Source: Trichopria drosophilae (taxonomy: Eukaryota > Arthropoda > Insecta > Hymenoptera > Diapriidae). Taken from it: DNA of 64,000 nucleotides. The position numbers and the translations under genes are program-made. How positions within the stretch are numbered: the first letter of the stretch is position 1; the number at the start of each line of letters is the position of its first letter. The stretch covers positions 96,256,501-96,320,500 of the forward strand of contig CM059585.1 of assembly GCA_030407085.1 (NCBI GenBank), in the 5' to 3' direction. The notes under the pieces were generated by a model. The model was given only the letters and a program-made list of their open reading frames with translations. It did not search any database and was not told the origin of the DNA. This document shows, piece by piece, positions 61,801 to 64,000 of the stretch.

Positions 61801-62205
61801 TTTTTGTATTAAAAAAATAATCTACACTATAAATTTCCTAACAAGCAAGATGGCGTTCAATTTGTTAAATGTTTACCATAATTTCTTTTGCCTGGTTCAC
61901 TTTTTTAGTTTCTAAAGCTGACACAATATTGTTATCCGTAGATGTCGAGCTTGTCGAGAAACTCTTTGAGTGAGACGCTTTTTCCCAACATTCCTAACGG
62001 TCCCCGTGATTACAAAGATAAATGCAATTAATTATAGTAACTTTGAAAAACTTATTATTATATATATAATATTACTCACAGATTCTTGTCCCATTTTAGA
62101 GTTGAGAGAACTGCTCTTGCTGTCGGAATTGAGAGAATCTGAACTGGCATTTTTCGAGTTATTTTGCTCGATGTTCAGAAGCTCGGTACTAGCCCTTTTC
62201 TCCAT
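49707..62205 (-). CDS. mtm: Myotubularin-related phosphoinositide 3-phosphatase (MTM1/MTMR1/MTMR2 group), 10 exons
   Basis: Joining (- strand) 62205-62080, 61993-61877, 61664-61212, 61154-60907, 60848-60649, 60587-60412, 50593-50486, 50422-50238, 50177-49973 and 49856-49707 gives 1968 nt (655 residues plus TAA), every intron GT..AG and in phase. The enzyme removes the 3-phosphate from PI(3)P and PI(3,5)P2 on endosomes. The Ser-rich N-terminus resembles MTMR2. A PH-GRAM domain spans about residues 90-200 ([27 protein letters not shown]). The phosphatase domain follows, with [40 protein letters not shown] and the loop [12 protein letters not shown] (Cys431, Arg437 of the Cys-X5-Arg signature), so it should be active. 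The C-terminus ([20 protein letters not shown]) can form the family's coiled coil, and it ends HSSVHS, a possible PDZ ligand. The length is normal (vertebrate MTMR2 is about 640). Confidence 0.97.
49914..49919 (+). terminator. Nearest + strand AATAAA after the NRF-6-like stop
   Basis: This is the first canonical signal on the + strand, 543 bp after the stop of the NRF-6-like gene and inside intron 9 of mtm. If used, the NRF-6-like 3' UTR would be antisense to the whole last mtm exon. AATAAG variants at 49371 and 49591 are alternatives. Confidence 0.35.
49973..50177 (-). CDS. mtm: mtm exon 9
   Basis: Encodes [35 protein letters not shown] and [17 protein letters not shown], the conserved end of the myotubularin phosphatase domain ('LW.YI.....NP.Y', 'L..W...Y.RW'). 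Donor gtacgtat, phase 0. Confidence 0.97.
50238..50422 (-). CDS. mtm: mtm exon 8
   Basis: Encodes [40 protein letters not shown] and [20 protein letters not shown], highly typical myotubularin sequence downstream of the catalytic loop. Donor gtaaaatt, phase 2. Confidence 0.97.
50486..50593 (-). CDS. mtm: mtm exon 7
   Basis: Encodes [36 protein letters not shown], directly following the catalytic loop of exon 6. The acceptor attttttacag lies 9.8 kb downstream of exon 6's donor. Confidence 0.97.
50594..50777. other. mtm intron 6, 3' end
   Basis: AT-rich spacer between exon 7 and the foldback element that follows. Confidence 0.5.
50778..51965. mobile_element. 1.2-kb element with about 35-bp inverted ends
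   Basis: The left end atatgagtaattccgcgata, then cttttaatattt, is the inverse complement of the right end (aaatattaaaagtatcgcgg, aattactcatat). The surrounding TATA makes the exact target duplication ambiguous, but TA is likely. The interior has open frames on the + strand (51186-51443, 51531-51824) without a transposase motif I recognise. It is probably a decayed or non-autonomous DNA transposon. Confidence 0.7.
52191..52260. repeat. 70-bp direct repeat, left copy (flank of PLE unit)
   Basis: Nearly identical to 53030-53100. Both copies belong to the interrupted LINE 3' end, which is why I read them as a target duplication. Confidence 0.85.
52261..53029 (-). mobile_element. RT-less Penelope-like element unit, flanked by a 70-bp direct repeat
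   Basis: On the - strand this encodes, with a frameshift, a PLE N-terminal [80 protein letters not shown]; then [20 protein letters not shown]. The last block matches the position just before the RT domain in PLEs, yet no RT follows. Instead the sequence runs into a hammerhead-like motif (52321-52353) and ends. The 70 bp at 52191-52260 (ttaaaaatctataatttctt, cttgaccgct) are repeated at 53030-53100, and both belong to the LINE 3' region, so this looks like a long target duplication. Confidence 0.7.
52321..52353 (-). ncRNA. Hammerhead ribozyme-like motif
   Basis: On the - strand: CTGAGGA, T, GGCC, a 9-nt loop, GGCC, GAAAC, GTA. CTGAGGA satisfies the CUGANGA core exactly, GGCC/GGCC can form stem II, and GAAA follows. 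One extra T lies between core and stem II, and stems I and III were not established. Penelope-like elements are known to carry hammerhead ribozymes, and this sits at the 3' end of a PLE unit. Confidence 0.4.
53030..53100. repeat. 71-bp direct repeat, right copy (flank of PLE unit)
   Basis: Partner of 52191-52260. It overlaps the LINE stop codon region (SYFFI stop at 53067). Confidence 0.85.
53709..54109. mobile_element. 401-bp near-perfect hairpin element with 13-bp target duplication
   Basis: ATTAAAGTATTTA flanks both sides (53696-53708, 54110-54122). Removing the insert restores the LINE reading frame [12 protein letters not shown]. The insert is an almost complete palindrome centred near 53885 (gtcgacgtttcgacagcgtc / gacgctgtcgaaacgtcgac), followed on the right by an unpaired tail, cgcgctaaattcgcgaattt. 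Each arm contains a TTGAAAATGACAG...CTGTCGAAAC hammerhead-like word. Confidence 0.8.
54682..54875. mobile_element. 194-bp MITE with 8-bp target duplication, inside LINE RT
   Basis: ATTAATGG (54674-54681, 54876-54883) flanks ends GCCGGGGAATAAAGTTCCGA and, inverted on the right, GGCCGAGGAACAAAGTTCCG. Pairing extends about 65 bp. Without it the RT reads FLYRNNAI to [10 protein letters not shown]. An 8-bp duplication is hAT-like. Confidence 0.8.
55134..55742 (-). pseudogene. Longest open segment of the LINE ORF (endonuclease to RT linker)
   Basis: About 200 codons without a stop, from [15 protein letters not shown] through the Lys/Asn-rich linker to YGKAQGPD at the start of RT. The frame is open upstream too, through [17 protein letters not shown] to the endonuclease end. 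Downstream it meets a stop right after GPD. It is retained by chance or youth and is not a host gene. Confidence 0.85.
56006..56320 (-). repeat. LINE segment, duplicated copy A
   Basis: About 315 bp of LINE endonuclease sequence (with [12 protein letters not shown]) that is also present at 58773-59091, at high identity with roughly a dozen differences, including a 4-bp deletion here that shifts the frame. The two copies abut the two ends of the palindromic element. Confidence 0.9.
56580..56959 (-). mobile_element. tRNA-derived SINE
   Basis: On the - strand the head reads GTGGCTCAGGCGGTTAACGC (A box, 56937-56949) and GAGTTCGATCCCC (B box, 56892-56904), a tRNA-like Pol III promoter. A body of about 250 bp follows, then a short hairpin gggcgattccgccc and an A tail (the T run at 56580-56602). 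GTTAT flanks both sides (56575-56579, 56960-56964). The matching site in the other arm of the palindrome (cttgttatagcc as its complement, 57356-57367) is uninterrupted, confirming the insertion. Confidence 0.88.
57454..58591. mobile_element. 1.14-kb Tc1/mariner-like foldback MITE nested in the palindrome
   Basis: The ends CACTACCGGCCAAAAGTTCG and CGAACTTTTGGCCGGTAGTG are exact inverse complements with TA on both sides (57452-57453, 58592-58593). Arms pair over about 280 bp. A second, inner inverted pair repeats the ggccaaaagttcgtgaac word (57780-57800 and 58165-58190), so the element may be a copy within a copy. The other arm of the host palindrome (gaaggtatcttaacgaacc, 56491-56509) shows the empty TA site. 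Confidence 0.88.
58773..59091 (-). repeat. LINE segment, duplicated copy A'
   Basis: Partner of 56006-56320. This copy keeps the reading frame ([14 protein letters not shown]) up to the palindrome border. Confidence 0.9.
59475..60289. mobile_element. 815-bp TTAA foldback MITE (piggyBac-type)
   Basis: TTAA (59471-59474, 60290-60293) flanks CCCATTAAGGCCTAAACGGA and its inverse complement tccgtttaggccttaatggg. Arms pair for about 170 bp at the ends (ctgacgtaaaattgtacgct / agcatacaattttacgtcag) and again further in. It sits 122 bp from the donor of mtm exon 6. The interior has 'caagatggcga' and 'caaaatggcgcc' words. Confidence 0.88.
60412..60587 (-). CDS. mtm: mtm exon 6: catalytic loop
   Basis: Encodes [59 protein letters not shown]. 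The last block is the Cys-X5-Arg phosphatase signature with both acidic residues of CSDGWDR, as in active myotubularins. Donor gtatttaa, phase 0. Confidence 0.98.
60649..60848 (-). CDS. mtm: mtm exon 5
   Basis: Encodes [40 protein letters not shown] and [18 protein letters not shown], classical myotubularin sequence before the catalytic exon. Donor gtacaata, phase 1. Confidence 0.98.
60907..61154 (-). CDS. mtm: mtm exon 4
   Basis: Encodes [60 protein letters not shown]. Donor gtgagttc, phase 2. Confidence 0.98.
61212..61664 (-). CDS. mtm: mtm exon 3: PH-GRAM domain
   Basis: Encodes [80 protein letters not shown] and the linker [26 protein letters not shown]. This is the phosphoinositide-binding PH-GRAM module. 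Donor gtaagtta, phase 0. Confidence 0.98.
61877..61993 (-). CDS. mtm: mtm exon 2: variable N-terminal region
   Basis: Phase 0 to phase 0. Encodes [20 protein letters not shown], then [19 protein letters not shown], Ser/Thr-rich as in MTMR2 N-termini. The acceptor (accgttag) has a poor pyrimidine tract; the alternative AG closer in would break the frame. The exon could be skipped without a frameshift. Confidence 0.8.
62080..62205 (-). CDS. mtm: mtm exon 1: start and Ser-rich N-terminus
   Basis: ATG at 62205-62203 in context actaggATGGAG. Encodes [42 protein letters not shown]. Donor gtgagtaa. This is the first ATG after an in-frame stop, so I take it as the start. Confidence 0.93.
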
Positions 62206-62563
62206 CCTAGTTAAATAATGTCTTTGGAGATTCGTTTATTTTTGTCGCTCTCGCGTCATTTGTAGGTGGTGCAGTCTGACCTGTGAACCACTTTACAAGA
62301 GATATTGATATCACTACGAAGGCAATTAATATTGAAGATAAAAAATCAATTAACAATATAATGACATCTAAATAAATAGTCCACAATGTTATAATTGTTC
62401 TAGAAATTAATATTGGGTATTTAAGACATTTCGACTCGGAAAGCAATATTAGTCGCAAGAGATCACACAACTATATCTTATGTTTCGATTGTTGACTTTA
62501 ACTTCTTTTTAAATATGGTAAATAATTGTTAATGAACAACGTATATTATTAATTTATTGAAAT
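62206..62563. other. Upstream region of mtm
   Basis: Expected to hold the mtm 5' UTR and promoter. AT-rich, with no clear TATA box or initiator. The open frame 62470-62207 on the - strand is not convincing. Confidence 0.35.
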
Positions 62564-62614
62564 CAAGAACATTTCACTTACAAAAGAGTCAGAAAAGAAA
62601 AAAAGATTTATTTA
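62564..62614. repeat. 50-bp direct repeat, left copy (flank of second PLE unit)
   Basis: caagaacatttcacttacaa, aagagtcagaaaagaaaaaa, agatttattta, repeated with one mismatch at 63276-63326. Confidence 0.9.
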
Positions 62615-63275
62615 TTTTTATATTAATACACAAGCTTGGAGATATGATATTCTACTGTTGGATTCGATCTAATTTTGGGAAAGAAACTTCAAAGCTACTT
62701 AAGGAATGGAAAAGAATTAACAACAAGTTAGCGGGCATCAATTACGAAAAGAATATTCTTACTTAGATGTAAATCAAATAATTTCCTTCCTAAACACATC
62801 CTTTTTAATAAATTCATCCATAATACCGGTTTTCATTCACCTATACAAATTAATCAACATAAAGACTTAATTACAGATTACAAATTCAAACTTTTAAAAC
62901 TAGAGATACAAGATATTATAGAAGAAATTACGATTTTAAAAGCACAAAAGTTACATATATGGAGAACAATAATTTAAAAACTACCAGCCTCTATTTACGA
63001 AAAATATTTTTTTAATGAAGATATTCAGTTCAATTTCAAATTAAATTACCACAAGTCAAAATTAATAAACAAATTTTACAATCTACAAAAATATTACAAC
63101 AGAAATACAAATAACAAAATTAAAATTCAGAACAAATGGTTAGTAAATCTCACTAATATAGAAATTCCAAAAGAAATTGTCAACATAGTTGGACTAGGTC
63201 AAAAACTTTCTTTTCAAAATCAAAATTCTTTCCCATTACCAGAATTCATCGCTTCTATAGAAGGTATTTAAAAAA
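62615..63275 (+). mobile_element. RT-less Penelope-like element unit, flanked by a 50-bp direct repeat
   Basis: On the + strand: YCWIRSNFGKETSKLLKEWK, RINNKLAGINYEKNIL, then after a +1 shift RCKSNNFLPKHILFNKFIHN, LKLEIQDIIEEITIL, a TAA, KLPASIYEKYFFNEDIQFNF, and NKWLVNLTNIEIPKEIVNIV, GLGQKLSFQNQNSFPLPEFI. The order 'W....FG', 'RC....PKHI', 'P..I.....GLG...' is the N-terminal ORF segment of Penelope-like elements and covers the same span as the unit at 52261-53029, although the two are strongly diverged. It stops just where RT should begin. The long direct repeat on both sides looks like a target duplication. Confidence 0.7.
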
Positions 63276-63326
63276 CAAGAACATTTCACTTACGAAAGAG
63301 TCAGAAAAGAAAAAAAGATTTATTTA
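63276..63326. repeat. 50-bp direct repeat, right copy (flank of second PLE unit)
   Basis: Partner of 62564-62614; one mismatch (tacgaaag for tacaaaag). Confidence 0.9.
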
Positions 63327-63400
63327 AACGTATATGATTATTATTAATGTCTTTATTGGCAAATATAAAACTAATGATCTCTACAATAATAAATACTTAT

Positions 63401-63766
63401 GTGAAGATCTTGATATTTTTCGGTCATTATAATTAAGTAGACAATAATAAATATTGTAAACAATAACGGTGTAAATAATTGCGTAACTGCGATATCAGTT
63501 CATGCGACACTCGTAACTATTATTTTAATTCAGGTAGTCAGAAAAAGGCCCTGCTGATGAGCATTTTTTAACAGTTCAATGGCACATACTACAGGGATAT
63601 TTTTCAACATTCTCAACAATAAAATGCTTTTTTCTGATTATATAAATTAAAATAATAGTTACGAGTGTCGCGTTAGTTACGAGTACAACGTTATTGTATA
63701 CAATATTTATTATTGTCTACTTAATTATAATGACTGAAAAATACCAAGATCTTCTTCACTTATGTT
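63401..63766. mobile_element. 366-bp foldback element
   Basis: The left arm (acttatgtgaagatcttgat, agtagacaataataaatatt, gcgacactcgtaactattat) is the inverse complement of the right arm (ataatagttacgagtgtcgc, aatatttattattgtctact, agatcttcttcacttatgt) over about 150 bp with small gaps. The target duplication is not resolved. Confidence 0.8.
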
Positions 63767-64000
63767 AAAACATAGATGAATTTCTTGAATTATTTTAATA
63801 CATTAGTAAAGTAAAGAATACGTAAACAAAAATCCCACATTTCCTGATCACATAAAGACTTACAAAGTAACTAATAATAATAGAAAAATAAACATTTAAG
63901 TAATGAAAGCAAACATCAAGTTACAAATACATAAAAAATTTCATAATTTCATTATGCTATCGGTGGTAATTTCCTGAGTTCAGTCTATTGTGGATCTCGG
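63767..64000. other. Right edge, nothing recognised
   Basis: AT-rich sequence without features. Confidence 0.5.

Overview
The window is eukaryotic, AT-rich DNA with spliced genes (GT..AG introns, phases that join cleanly), several classes of transposable element and no operons. The two protein genes and the jockey-type and Penelope-type retroelements point to an insect. I lean towards Hymenoptera from the general look of the myotubularin protein, but the sequence alone does not prove it.

Two complete genes form the frame and converge tail to tail. (1) On the + strand, a 12-exon gene (CDS 9242..49371, 740 codons plus stop) encodes a 'nose resistant to fluoxetine' (NRF-6)-like protein: a signal peptide, a Cys-containing NRF domain and a multi-pass acyltransferase-3 membrane domain. 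Intron 1 is about 21.8 kb and packed with repeats. (2) On the - strand, a 10-exon gene (CDS 62205..49707, 655 codons plus stop) encodes a myotubularin-family phosphoinositide 3-phosphatase of the MTM1/MTMR1/MTMR2 type. It has a PH-GRAM domain and an intact CSDGWDR catalytic loop; intron 6 is about 9.8 kb. The two stop codons are 335 bp apart. A probable terminal exon of an unidentified + strand gene lies at 3943..4074.

Nearly everything else is mobile DNA. A jockey-like LINE fragment runs off the left edge (1..893). A 1.1-1.4 kb repeat occurs at 2201 and 29296, with a partial inverted copy at 19480. About twenty foldback or MITE elements carry TA, TTAA, TTA or 8-bp target duplications. A degraded LINE lies at 32330-33000, and a 92-bp tandem repeat at 36322-36870. 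A decayed LINE (about 59350 to 52066, - strand) fills mtm intron 6 and is itself interrupted by a hairpin element, a small 8-bp-TSD MITE, a Penelope-like (PLE) fragment and a 2.4-kb palindrome. That palindrome holds a tRNA-derived SINE and a Tc1/mariner-like foldback. PLE sequence also occurs at 22990-23262 (RT domain) and at 62615-63275.

Most notable: two independent RT-less PLE units covering the same N-terminal ORF segment, each flanked by an unusually long direct repeat (about 70 and 50 bp), one ending in a hammerhead-like motif; foldback elements whose opposite arm preserves the empty site of a later insertion; a short module shared by foldbacks with different termini; and a 93-bp symmetric phase-1 candidate cassette exon (27997..28089) in nrf-6-like intron 1. 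All calls come from reading the sequence; no search or folding program was run.
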